From Ustulina deusta (taxonomy: Eukaryota; Ascomycota; Sordariomycetes; Xylariales; Xylariaceae): 64,000 nucleotides of DNA. Positions 34,002 to 46,161 of this stretch are shown here, in pieces. Positions within the stretch are counted from its first letter, which is position 1. Every line of letters begins with the position of its first letter. Under the pieces are notes generated by a model. It was not told the DNA's origin, did no database searches, and was given only the letters and a program-made list of their open reading frames with translations. The position numbers and the translations under genes are program-made. The stretch spans positions 1,984,001 through 2,048,000 of the forward strand of contig JAJNNX010000001.1 of NCBI GenBank assembly GCA_023159155.1, written 5' to 3'.

Positions 34002-34838
34002 GGTGTCGTCTGCGTCCAATCTTAATTTTTCCCAGTATTAGATAGAAGAAGGAAAATGAATTGCAAGGTAAGTCCTCGGACGTTGTGTCGAAATAGATAT
34101 GTAAATAACATACGTCATCTTAGGCTACCGCTATTCTTTAGTAGGCCATGCTAGCACATGTCCCCGCCATAAGAACCACTTTTCAATCTCTACATTAGGT
34201 ACTTAGGTACCTAAGTCTACCTACTTTAAGTACCTAGGTACTTACCCACATCTGAACCATTCTTTACGCATGTTCCAGGTGTGGTAAATAGATATTCAAC
34301 GACATACGAGTTCAACTTTTAGATTAGAACGATAATCGAGTTCAAGCGTCATAATTGATAGGAATTTTAGGGGGAAATGCGTAATGTACCTCAGTAGGTA
34401 CTTAACCTAAACACCTAACATACCTAGGTACTTACTTAGATACGATGGTAATATTAGGTACCTATACCAAATATGCTATCTGGCAAATCGAGTCGTTCGA
34501 GGTCATGCAAGCGCTAAATCATCGAATAATACATATAGTGTACATAATAACAGTGCAGGAAAGCTTTGTCGTGTGATATCCATTCATTGGAAGGGCCAGC
34601 CAGAGCTTGATAATATATTCACTACTACGAGAGGAGTTCCTAATTACAATCCCAAATGTGCAATTTATCAATTGATACGAGATTTGTAGCTCAGGGTGTA
34701 GAACGTAGATTTGTATAAACGAGGTGCGCGATGGATGGGGCTTGTTACAAGTGAATCAATCTTCTTCAAGTAAAATCCTTATATCCCTTTTAATATACCA
34801 TATATAGCCTTCGACCAGGCATCCCTTCGAAGCATCCT
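34002..34838. other. Intergenic with palindromic TAGGTACCTA repeats
   Basis: About 840 bp, no gene. Dense TAGGTACCTA-type sequence occurs at 34194-34247 and again at about 34388-34460. Confidence 0.6.
34194..34247. repeat. TAGGTACCTA-type palindromic cluster
   Basis: A run of overlapping TTAGGTAC, TACCTAAG, TACCTAGGTA units that can pair with itself. Similar runs occur near 31676, 42893, 43352, 48659, 58009, 61988 and 62754, all outside the coding models given here. Confidence 0.75.
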
Positions 34839-36874
34839 TCAATACGTATAGCGAAAACCCGGTTGAAAGCCCTCCTATTCTCAAGTTAGTATGTGTCTTA
34901 CATAGTTGGATGACGATCACTTACATCCTCAGCTTCGAGTTCTTTCTCGCCTCTATCCGCCTTCTTATTGTCGATGTAGTACGATATGGTGCAGACACCG
35001 ACAATAACAATATTCAAAAGAGAAACAGCAATGCAAGCCCAAAGCCCAGGCCTGTATTTTGGTTCATCCTGGGCCCTAGTGGCCATTAGCGGGTTTTTTC
35101 ATGAACCAGATCCAACCTGTCCAACTTACCTGAACACCAAACTTCCGGTAATACCACCAATTCCGCCGAAACCAACCCAAATAGAGCTGGCAAAAGCACG
35201 CTTCCATTGCCCACGGATGTTAGTTGCTTGGTATGCTAAGGATGCCGGCACGTTGGAGTTTGCTCCTGCAACAAGCAAAAATGCACCGAAGTATCTGACT
35301 TTCGGGTCCGGGTGCCAGCCGAGGAGAGGCAATCCAATGAGACAAACAACCATGTTGATGACGACAATTATCCCGCGCACACGGTACCTATCCCCTAACC
35401 AGCCCATGGTATACATGAAAATGCCGGCGAAGGCGTAGGGTGGAGCAACAAGGACTTGGGAAACGCCAACATCGAAACCAAGGTTCTCGTGGAGGATGAT
35501 TGGAAGGAAAAAAGAAAGAGCATAAGTTATGGTTGCATTTCCGAAAGACATTAAACTGTAAGCCCTAAGAATCCTCTCGTGTTAGTGTCTCTACGCGCTC
35601 CCAAGTACTTAAGACATACCAGACTCTCCAGTCAAGCCCAGCCCTGAGGAAGTTACTAAGCCGAAATTCAGGAACCTCGGCATCACCGCGATCAGCATTG
35701 ACGCGATTAACGACCCAGGCACGCTCTTTGTCAGACAAGAACTTCCACTATAAAGGGGCGTGTTAGCAAATCCCAACAGGCGCACCTCACAAAAGGTGTT
35801 AGAAATATATAACGATGACTCGTTAATGCCTTGCTCAGGAGGTCGAGAAGAAGTGTATTCAATTTAAAATTACTCACAGTCTTACGATTGGAATCTGGGA
35901 AATCAACCAATAGCCAATATCCAGCGACGCTGAGAGCGATGGTGAGAATGCCTTGAATAGTCGTTAGCCTCAAGCCATCAACGTCGCCGGCCCCTAGGGA
36001 GGTAAAATACCTTCGATTACGAAAATCCATCGCCAGCCTCTGAGTCCACCCCTACCCTCAAGGTGGATGATGCCGAAAGCTAGGATCCCAGAAAAGGCGG
36101 AAGTAACGGAACCAATGAGATAGAAAAGTCCGTAACGCCGACCTAGTTCATCTGGTCTTGTCGTTAGCAGACTAGGAGCCTTCACTTTGGAGTTGCGCCA
36201 CCATACATCTTGTATACCACGTTGCCCTACAATGAAGTTAGCCGACCATATCAGTAACTATTTCAAGTATAGGCCCAAGAGAGATTATTTATGCTAATTA
36301 ATGGAGGATGTAGGGAGGAATTCTTACAGCAAATAGACGGCGCTTGGGAAGAACCCAGCTTCGAAGATGCCAATTATCACCCTCAAAGCGGTAAGCGCAC
36401 CGAAAGTTTGCACGAATCCCATCCCCAGCATTGTAGCTCCCCAGGCTGCAGTGATAAAAGAGATGTAGATGCGAGGGCCAAGTTTGCGGACGAGCAAGGT
36501 GGATGTCGACTGAAAGACGATATAGGTGGGGAAGAAAGCTAGAGTCACGATGGACTCAATTTCAATGTTAGCTTTACGAGCAGAGCCCGAGGGAGCCGGG
36601 GCAGTGTAGATCTCACATAGCGATTGCCGGTGAGAACAAGGTCTTCGGCGAGTCCGGCGATGGCGGCAAATGAGACATTCGTTCTGTCTATTAGACTAAC
36701 GCAATACATGAAAGCGATGGTAACAAGCAATCTGCGATCAATTCTGCGGATGATGTTCTTCGCTTCGCGCTCGGTATACTCAGCCGCCGCCTCATCTGAT
36801 CTAGAGGGCTGGGCCGTTTCGATTCGCTCGACCTGATCGAAGGCGCAGGCGTCTTTCTCGCTGTCGTGATCCAT
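34839..36874 (-). CDS. MFS transporter, Dal5-like family (nine exons)
   Basis: Nine exons (36617-36874, 36328-36554, 36207-36226, 36011-36151, 35878-35951, 35620-35747, 35130-35564, 34925-35075, 34839-34874) sum to 490 codons, 489 aa. Joined motifs match the family: SLIDRTNVSFAAIAGLAEDL, TGNRYSIVTLAFFPTYIVFQ, RVIIGIFEAGFFPSAVYLL, ATWYTRYELGRRYGLFYLIG, LEGRGGLRGWRWIFVIEG, PASLAYQATNIRGQWKRAF, and the C-terminal PGFRYTY. Exon three is only 20 nt but supplies ATWYTR. It would carry small carboxylates or vitamins; substrate unknown. Relative to the intronless family member at 6245, it is intron-rich, so the two are not a recent tandem copy. Splice sites mostly follow GTAAGT/GTATGT...(C)TAG. Confidence 0.88.
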
Positions 36875-38485
36875 GACTAAGGCTATGGACTTGTGAGGGC
36901 CTGAGGCTAGACAGGTTAACTGAAAAAAATATTTTTATCTTAATGGGATACGAAGCTCAATGCCTGATAGGAAGGAGAGAGTAGTTGAACATCAGTTGAT
37001 TGACTTAAGAATGCTCGATATCTCAGCTTCAGCTCTTAAACTGTACTACCTACTACTAATATATTGACTCGTATGTGGCTGATGCCACTTACCGAGTTAA
37101 GATATCCCAACCGACCACTCCTGTATGATTAGCGACTATGTATGATCTATCAATGCCTACTGGTCAGGATTATTTCCCTGCATCAGCTCGGCGAATTCTG
37201 TCTTGTCGATCACCAGATCATCTCGACACGGAAGGAGGTAGGGCTAGCAAGTAACGTATCCATCGCCAGAATCTTGATATTTATCAATGGATAATTTTAT
37301 CCTGGCTTAACCTTCATGACATAGGAAGCTAGAGTATAGACAACTATCCCGAGTTCACAGTTCATGCTGGGAACATACTCTACTAACTTCCTAAGCTGTA
37401 TTGACCTACCTCTGTAGAAAAATAAACGGGACTGCAACGTAACTATCATTCGAATGGATGGAGGTCCTCAGGCCACTATCAGCCCAGGTGTCTCCGCGCG
37501 AGGGAGATGAAAAAGCCATTCAGCTCGGGGTGTCCGCCTTTGTTTCCTTGGTTTGATCGTCAATATCCCTCGATATTAGTCCAAATAAGACATCTTTGCC
37601 CTCCACAAACTAGTTTACCCCAGATCTCGGCTTTAATATGACAACGCTTGGCAGGGAGAGCTATTGTGGGGGGATCGCAAAAACCACCAACAGAATACAT
37701 TTACAGAGGGTGGCTTAGTAGTGCCCAACACTAAGAGAGCTAGATATGTCTCAAAGGACGTTGTATAAGAGGTCACGTTAAGGCATCGGATGCCAAGTTT
37801 ATGTTCGTGTCTGCCCATATACCTGGGTTCTGCATTGGTGCTGGACAGCTCTGGACGTGTAGATCATCGCCTATCCTGGATTGTGGGGCCTATACAGATT
37901 TAATGTATAGTGTTCTAGGCCCTTCAATCTACCACTTTGTTTGCTCGTGGACTGGTAAAACTTGCTTCGTGGTTCACGGATAATGATTACCGGGGATTTT
38001 CGTTGAGAAAATGCCTTCTTCGCAGAGCCTCAACCAAACTATAATTATGGAGAAAGGCGCTTAACTGGATTTAGTAACTCGAACAGAAATAAGTTTGACT
38101 GGCTAGATGGAAAACGAGGGAATTGGTTGCATGGGCGTGGTGACGAGTGGAAATGGTGATGGCGTATACCGATGTTGAAGGTTTTAAAGATTCACTGTTT
38201 GTAAATCCGATTTGAAGGTGAAACCAATAGATTCACGCAGTTCGAGTCACCTCCAGGCCCTACCTACACTGAGTTATCATTCATTTATACCGTTACAATA
38301 TCCTTGTACCGGGTCTGGATACAGCTCCCGACGCTACCTAAACCTCCTACCAATCAACACCTGATCCAGCACATCGTTGTTGGGCACAGACACACAAAAC
38401 TTCGAAGTAACCTGCCACCAAATGGGCATCGCCGCCAGGTTCCCAACTGTCACCTCCTACCGTCCGGGATCCAGAAAACGCCAAG
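36875..38485. other. Intergenic, no gene seen
   Basis: About 1.6 kb between divergent genes. Short open frames have no family features. Confidence 0.45.
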
Positions 38486-40287
38486 ATGACAGCAAATGAA
38501 GGTGTTGAAGTGAAGCAGTCCGGGATACTGGGTGCTGGTAAGGGGTTGTTTGCCCGAATCGCCTTTTCTCCGGGCGACACGGTCGCCGCTGTGGACAGAC
38601 CACTTGTGACCGAACTTGAGATTGACCGGATGCTTGATACCTGTGCTTGGTGTTGTCAGCGCGGAGCGACGGATCCCATAGAAAAGAAAATGGCGGCAGC
38701 GATGGGCCTCCCCCACGGTTTTGCCGAGATCAAAAGCTGCACCGGCTGCCACCGGGTTGGGTATTGTTCTAGGGCGTGCCAGTCTAAGGCCTGGAAACGC
38801 GAACATAAGCATGAGTGCAAGGTCATTGGTGCAGACGACGTGCCTGCTCTACCTCCCGGTGTCCGTGGCGCCGTCAAGATCCTGGGTCGCTTGAAAGCGG
38901 ATCCCGATAATGAGATTGTGCATGCGCGCAAGATCTTGAGTTTCTGGCCCGCTGGGGATCCAAATGGCTTGAGCGAGATCAGCAGGCAAGACAAAAAGAA
39001 ATATGACGACTTCCAGATTCTCGGGCATGCCGCTTGGCTTTACTGCGGAAAGCCAAAAATCGATGGACTAGACCCCCAGTCTATCTCTAGAGGGGTGCTG
39101 TCTAATGTGCGTCCTACGGCAGTCTGCGGGATAAGCATTCACTGACCGGGCCAGATTATGAGCAATGCCATCACTTTGGCATCTGTATTGGACGGTGTTC
39201 CCCTGGGAATTGGGTTTGATCCATTGATATGCAGTGCAAATCATTCCTGCGACCCAAATGCGTCGTTGGTTTTCAATCAGCCGCGGCATGAGATTCGAGC
39301 TCTTAGAAAGATCAAAGCTGGGGAGGAAATTCTCATCAATTATATAGAAGTCACGAATCCCTTCAGCGTGAGACAGGCGGAGCTGAAACAGAACTACTTC
39401 TTCACTTGTCAATGTACCAAATGTGAGAAAGGCGTTAACCTAGAAGCAGATAGGTTTCTTGAGCGACCAGAGGACTTGGGCAGTGAATACCGCAAACTAG
39501 CAGACAAATTGATCAGCCGACACGAATCGGAATTATCGAGATTTTTGGCGCCCGGCACCGATGACGAAGCTCAAAGACGAGCAGCTGCCATGGAGGCCGA
39601 GGCGTATGCAGTGATGGAGAATGAGGGAGCCCACATTGATGAGACGAAGGAGGCAATCCAAATGTGCATCGGCTCAAAAATGTGGCACTGGACGGTACGC
39701 ATTCCTCAGTCTTTTATATCCCATTTAGGCAAAGTTTTTGCTGTAGCATGCTCCTGCATACTCTTGAAGCTCGCACGAATGAGTCAAAAATTTCCCAGAG
39801 CCGGTACTTTCTAACACCTAAATTCTTATAGCGCCAGCCTGTGCCACAACTTTGCCGCCGTCTCAGCACCCAGTATCTTCAATCCGGAGTCATCTACGAG
39901 GCCTTCAGGATAGGCGTCAAGTTACATCTTGAAATCCTTCCTGCGCTGTATCCGCAAGGGTTTCACCCGGATCGCCTAATCAACGCATGGGCCGTATCAA
40001 CCTTAATCAATGTACTATGCGGCCCTGCACACCAAGAACTCTATCAAGAACTTACTCAAGGCGGCCTACAGCTTAGGATCATTTACTTTGGCTTTCTGTT
40101 CTATATTCGTGAACATACACCTCGAATGTTCGGCTCTGACACTCCCTTCGGTAAAGTAACCGAGAATACCTATAAACAGATCATGGAGGGTGTGAGTATT
40201 CCAGAAGCAGAAATAAAGGAGAAGATCCAAGCTGCCTGGCCGTCGCTTGCGGCCCTGGCCAACAACGTCACTGTTTCGAGTTTGTAG
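38486..40287 (+). CDS. SET and MYND domain protein (SMYD-like)
   Basis: Three exons (38486-39106, 39155-39694, 39832-40287) give 538 aa. The N-terminal SET-S segment (VKQSGILGAGKGLFA) is split by a MYND zinc finger at residues 53-111 (CAWCC...CTGC...YCSRAC...HKHEC). The SET core follows with NHSCDPNA (236-243), then LINYIEV, and post-SET cysteines CQCTKC (292-297). A C-terminal helical part completes the SMYD-like layout. It is probably a protein lysine methyltransferase using S-adenosylmethionine; the target is unknown. The 48-nt first intron is a multiple of three and contains an in-frame TGA, so failure to splice it would truncate the protein. Its donor is GTGCGT and its branch is CTGAC. 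Confidence 0.88.
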
Positions 40288-41093
40288 CCACGCCATTCTT
40301 AACACGAGCACAAGCTTAAATCATCATCAATGCTCTGCTGAGATCGAGTCTCAAGATATGGTGGAGAACACTTACTGGCCTGAATAGTTTTCTGTGATAA
40401 AGGAAATGTATTGGAACGCGATAGGAACTCAACTCGGATTCCTCCAAAACGGCGACTTGTATGTGAAGATATCCAGAAATGAAGCGACAGGGTCAGGAAT
40501 CCCCCAGGATCCCATCCAACCTTGCTGTAGTTTTCGTGTCGCTAATGAGAAGGTCAGACTCTGAAAATTTGAATTCGATGATAGGTACACGTCTGTTACT
40601 GTTTTTCTCTAGGACGTTTGGGGGCAATGGGAATTAATAGCAATTTTTTTTATGAATCATTGGAAAGCTCTCTGACTCATTACTGGAGATTTGAAGCAAA
40701 TTCATACATCGTAAAGAACAAGAAGGAAATATAGCATCAGCCGGTTACCCGAATGCGCCAAAAAATGCTAACAACAACGCTGATGCTGGGAATGCTGATG
40801 CTGAAGAGACAACGTCCGCCATACAGGGCCCAGTTCAATGTATATGCGCATCCGTAATCGGCGAGCTCAAGCAGTCTTTCGGAAGACGAGCACACAACCT
40901 CTTAGGTTCTGCCATTCTCACTGTCCCTTCTCCTCTCCTCCCTCAACACAAAATTTCCCCGTCCGTACATGCGCCTGGTGCTGGGTATAAGGGACCAGTC
41001 CGTTGTAGATGCCATATGGCGAGTACACATCCAGGGTCGAGATCCGAGGCTTTCGGGGCAAAGGATACGAATATCATCTCATAGGCGGACTTG
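40288..41093. other. Intergenic between convergent genes
   Basis: About 800 bp. A short run of GCTGATGCTG/AATGCTGATGCTG occurs at about 40780-40805. No gene was seen. Confidence 0.45.
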
Positions 41094-42097
41094 CTACGAG
41101 TCGTCCCCAGCGATAAAGACCCAGACGCCGTCGACGGGGTTCGCCGCCTCTCCATCATCAGTAACCACATCAATATCAGTGTCGATCCAAGCAGCATCGG
41201 CGCTGGGATCCGATACCAACGCCCAGTCGCCACTACCCTCATACTCTTCGCCTCCTTCCTCCTCCTCCTCCTCCGTATCGGAAACTAAATCGGGAAAATA
41301 ACTCGCAGCAGTAGTCGGTGCGGGCGAGTGTGTCGAGCCCACAATGAGCTCGTGAATAATAGCGAGGGACTCGGCTAAGCCCTCCCCTGCGATCGAGTCT
41401 AACCGAGCAGGCTCCTCGTCGCGCATAGGTGCGAGGAAGCGCGCGATAGCGGCGTCCTCGGTGAGGTACGTAGAAAGTAAATTGACCGAGAGATGCAAGT
41501 CCTCTTCCTTCAATTCGGGGTCGTGGGTTCTCTTCCTCCGCTTCGCGGGACGAAGCGAGTAGACGGGTTCTGCGCGCACGATAGCATCGAGGCAGAAGCC
41601 CGACTCGCGCACGTGCGCATTTTCGTCGTCGCTATCGTATAGTATGCCTAGGCGATACAGTGCGGCGTCGTCGTCGACGACGACGACATTATCCCAGGCC
41701 TGGGGGGCACGGAAGGCCTCTTGCCGCTCCAGACGCGGTGTAGGGCGTCGCCCCTCGCCGGGCAGCGCGACGGTGGGATCGGAGGCTAGACGACGGCCGT
41801 CGTCCCGCTCGTCACGATCCCATCCTATGCGAGATGTGTGGGCTTTTCGGCGGTGTGTAGCTTGCCTAGGCTTTACTTGCTGTGGACAGAGTTTTTATAA
41901 GTGGCCGTCCTTATGGAGATGCAAACCGTCGTAGAATCAAGTATGCTCGGGCCACTCACATTTCCTTTGCGGACGTAGGGCGAGGCTTGCATATGCTGAG
42001 TCTTGAGGCCTTTGCGATGTCTGCGACCAGCTGTCGCTGGACTTGAACCGGGCGCGAAGCACCGTGGTTTGTGAGTGGGATGTGGTAATAAAAGCAT
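41094..42097 (-). CDS. Hypothetical acidic protein
   Basis: Two exons (41960-42097 and 41094-41879) give 307 aa. The first exon begins MLLLPHPTHKPRCFAPGSS and ends at a GTGAGT donor; the second follows a CCACAG acceptor in phase 0. The protein is basic at the N-terminus (RKAHTSRIGWDRDERDDGRR), then has a segment RLGILYDSDDENAHVRESGF, a helical stretch (LSVNLLSTYLTEDAAIARFL) and a strongly acidic tail (DTEEEEEEGGEEYEG). No catalytic motif or membrane segment is seen. The absence of any ATG in the second exon's long frame supports the spliced model. Probably a nuclear or chromatin-associated fungal protein, but this is inference from composition only. Confidence 0.55.
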
Positions 42098-43580
42098 GAT
42101 ACGAACTTCGGGTTTTATAATGATTGCCCAGAAATTATTATTTCGCAGCCTAAAACCGGACCATCGACGTGTTGTCAAGACGAGGGCGTAGGAAATGGCA
42201 CGGCCAGGCACAGTACCAGAGCAGCGAGTTGCGATGAGTGTATCGGCGAACAAGAAGAGCAATGATGGGGTTTCCAGAAGCGAGAGGAAGACTCACTCGT
42301 TTTTGTATGTTTGATTATGCAGACATCTGCTACTCCGAAGGATCTATTGGTGGTTTAGTTCGCCTATCCCGCAAGCTGAACGGTGATAAATGGGGCGAGG
42401 CGAAGCGAAGGCATCCGGGGCTTTCAGCGTGTAAGTTGATTGGCCGATACCCCTGGTGGACGAGTCACTTGGACAATCCACGCGTAGCCCAGGCAAGGCA
42501 ACCGTCGCAGCCTATGAGTAGCCATGATTGTGTAGAGGACATTTTATTCAAATGGAAACTAGCAGCTTGTGATTTTGGGAGCTATACCTTGGTGCCTCTT
42601 TGGTTGCGTGACTCAATGCTTCTCTGAGTGGCGGATGTAGTGGCGTCGGCCAACAACAACGAGCCACGGCACCGCCTGTCATCCATCATCGCGCGTTCAT
42701 TACGCATATATCATAGTCTTTGCTCGTTTAGTAGTTTGTTATTCCATATCCATCAATAAGATGCAAAGAGATGACTCCTACAGAAGAACGTTGGCCTATG
42801 GTGCGTCATCGAGCCTCAATCTACAGAGTCATAAAGGCCCAATCCAAGATCCAATTCGCGGCGGCCTATCTAGGTAGAGACATCTATGTACCTAGGTATC
42901 TAGCACTCATTTTTCGTGACAAATAAGCTTCCCGCCATGGTCGGCGATTACTCACATATGTTTTCATTCGCATGGCTAGGTACTTGTCATGTTATGCGAT
43001 ACATCAGAAATTCAAGGAGGTACTTCAAATTGTGTAGCCAACGCAACATGTGGTTACACTGAAGTTTGAAGACTAAGTTACCTCTGGAACAACTCATAAG
43101 CGTCTTGTCTAGTGGAGGGCCTTTCAAGGCTTGTTAGGTCAACCAAAGACTTATGTTGAGTTGTGTAGAACCTTAACATATCTAATAGTTTTATGTTCTA
43201 AATATGATTTACAATGGAATGCTTCGTGATTGGTATTTTGTGCAACCCGCCTCGTTTTTATTATATTCTTTCATTTGTGCTTTACTTTTAGCTTTTTCAT
43301 TATCCCTCTTGTCTGCTGGAGAGCATCGTGTTCTTTGGAAGTGGATGCCTACCTACCTAGGTAAGTACCTCTAGGTGCTAAGTATGCACCTATCTACATT
43401 AGTCAGACTCTGAATTCCATTGAAGTGGGGGGTATGGCCGCTGTTATCGATAAGTTTTCTTCTCGATTTTGCGACCGAGTCTTCAGTGGAAGTAAAGCAA
43501 CCAAGCTCCCCCACTCAATTCGTTCGCAACACATTTCGCAGGTTGACGATGCGAAATTGTTTCCACCTCTGCACGTCAAC
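42098..43580. other. Intergenic, no gene seen
   Basis: About 1.5 kb between divergent genes. TAGGTACCTA-type repeats occur at about 42867-42902 and 43350-43380. The last 147 bases form an in-frame extension of pus1, discussed under findings. Confidence 0.5.
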
Positions 43581-45677
43581 ATGGCAGCAGAAACTGATGC
43601 GATCGACCGGCCAAGCCGCGACGACCCCCCTGCTACCGCGACGCCTTCCACCGAGTCAACATCGACACCAGCTACTTCAGCGTCAAGGGATTCAGACGCT
43701 ACCAATCCGCAGAACCGCAATAGCCAGCGGCAAAATGGGCGGTTCTCTGGCGCGAAAAGGCCGGGTCGCGGGAGAGGGGGCAAACGCACAAGAGACGTCG
43801 GACGCACAGAGAACAAGTAAGCTCTCATCTGCAATTTTCGTTCGTGCGAGAAGCCGAAGCCAATACCTACTAACCAGGCCGTAACACCAGAGCCTCCGAG
43901 AAAGACTCGTGGCCTGATTGGCGGGATCGGAAGCGTAGGAAATTCGACCGCAATGCAGAGGGCGACACCAAGTCCGGGTCCAGCTACATGAACATCCAGT
44001 TTCCCGAAGCCGAGATCGCGGCCGAAGAGCGTCGGCCGAAGCGCAAAGTTGCTGTACTCATAGGGTATGCCGGCACTGGCTACCACGGACTTCAGATCAA
44101 CCACGACCTGAAAACAGTCGAGGGAGACCTCTTCGGCGCCTTCGTTGCTGCCAAGGCCATATCCAAAGCCAATGCCGACGACCCAAGAAAGTCGAGCTTC
44201 GTGCGATGCGCAAGGACAGACAAGGGCGTACATGCCGCCGGAAATATGGTTTCGCTAAAGTTAATTATCGAAGACCCAGATATCGTTCAGAAGATCAACG
44301 AAAACCTCCCCCCACAAATCCGAGTCTGGGGCATCCAACGCACGAACAACGCTTTCAGTTGCTATGCGTCATGTGATTCGAGATGGTACGAGTATCTCAT
44401 GCCGAGTTACTGCTTGTTGCCTCCCCACCCGGAGAGCTTTTTAGGGAGAAAAACCTTGCAGTCGATCAAAGAAAAAGGTCTTGAGGATGACTATGCAAAG
44501 CGAATGGGAGATGCCAAGGACTACTGGGATGAAGTTGACAAGGATTACATTCAGCCGATTCTAGACACATTAGAACCCGATATTCGAGAAGCGGTAAAAC
44601 ATCGTATACATGCACCTGATAGAGATATGGAAGAAGCCTTTCCCTCTAAAGTGGGCGCGACCGAAGGCAGTAGCAAGGTGGACGGCCATACCCCGGACGA
44701 GGCCATTGCCGAAGAAGCGGTAAGGTCGGATATTCCAGTCTGGGATACACCAGCTGGGGATGCAGGGACGACCACGGCTATGGATGTGGATGATGTCAAG
44801 GTTGCAACTGAGTCGACGACAGAGGAGGCACCTGGCCCTCAATCTCAGGAGCAACCAAAGACGAAGGAGCTGGGTCCGGTCGAGAAGGCTTTGAAAGAGG
44901 TCAAAGCTGCATATATTGCTGCTAAACGACGGTATCGAGTGACGCCAGACCGCTTAGAGCAACTCCAAGAAGCCCTGAATAGCTACGTCGGCACTAAGAA
45001 CTACCACAACTACACGATACAAAAGTCGCATGGAGACCCCTCATCCAAGAGAAATATCAAATCGTTTGTTGTAAACCGCGAGCCTATCCAGATCAACGAT
45101 ACCCAGTGGCTCTCCCTAAAAGTCCACGGCCAGTCTTTTATGATGCACCAGATCCGAAAGATGGTTGGCATGGCCGTTCTGGCCGTGAGGTGCGCAACGC
45201 CGTGGTCGCGCTTCGAGGAGAGCTACTCGGCTGCCCGCATCAGCATCCCTAAAGCACCTAGCTTAGGATTGCTTCTCGAGCGTCCTGTATTCGACACCTA
45301 CAACAGACGTGCCACTGAGAACCTCAATTTGGAAGCGCTAGATTTCTCCAATCATGAGAAGGAGATACAGGCGTTCAAGGAAGAACATATCTACCACCGC
45401 ATCTTCGAGCTTGAAGAGCAAGAGAATTCGTAAGTTTCTAATCATATATGCTGCTTCCACCTTTTGGCCCATTTGAACAGACCTACTGACAAGATTGCAT
45501 AGATTCCACCTATTCTTCAACCAGATAGATACCTTCAAGAGTGATTACTTCCTCTGGGTCACGGCGGGAGGTCTAGAAGCCGCCAAACAAAGAGAGGGCC
45601 CAAGAGAACCTGTACCACAAGAACTAGAAGATGAGCTTGGGGATGAGGGAGAAAACCCGGACGGCGAGGAAGGCTAG
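43581..45677 (+). CDS. pus1: tRNA pseudouridine synthase Pus1
   Basis: Three exons (43581-43816, 43891-45429, 45503-45677) give 649 aa. The TruA-type enzyme isomerises uridines in tRNA anticodon regions and other RNAs. The basic RG-rich N-terminus precedes KRKVAVLIGYAGTGYHGLQ; the catalytic aspartate is D189 in CARTDKGVHAAGN. A long acidic insert (about residues 300-410) interrupts the catalytic domain, as in eukaryotic Pus1. Then come SYVGTKNYHNYT, SFMMHQIRKMVGMAV and a C-terminal FFNQIDTF. The start at 43581 has strong context (CAACATGG). An in-frame ATG at 43434 could give a longer form. Intron ends GTAAGC/CACCAG and GTAAGT/CATAG fit. Confidence 0.93.
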
Positions 45678-46161
45678 ATACCTCATTGGAGACGAATGGT
45701 TGCTACCGATGTCTCAGATATGATATAGCCGCTACGTAAGGTGCTTCAGCCTATCGTAGATATCTTTGTATTTTCCCCCATAGCTCAAAAGTAGAAAGGG
45801 CCAAGGGCTAGACACGGTATGCTATTCATTGAGCCTAGATATCTGGGTGATACCGTTGAACTTTTTTTTTGGTGCACTACCTTTTGGCGTGCTTACATAA
45901 CGTGACAATGCATACGTAAAAAAGCACAACCTCTGTGCGAGACCTCTTGTTACTTAGGTGTGCTGTGCAACTAATTTGCCGTGTATTTATCGCCGTCACC
46001 TAACCCTTATTTGTTGATGTGGTCAAGCATAGAGCTGTAGCCTGGCCCCAAATCCACATCCCATAAGCGCTAGGTGGCAACATCATCCTCAACGTTCACA
46101 CTGGCAACGGCATCCTCCACGCACTGAGAAGGTCATTATCGCCCTTCTCGGTCTCTGATTC
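45678..46161. other. Intergenic between convergent pus1 and med22
   Basis: About 480 bp. A T9 run near 45860 is the only notable feature; no gene was seen. Confidence 0.5.
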
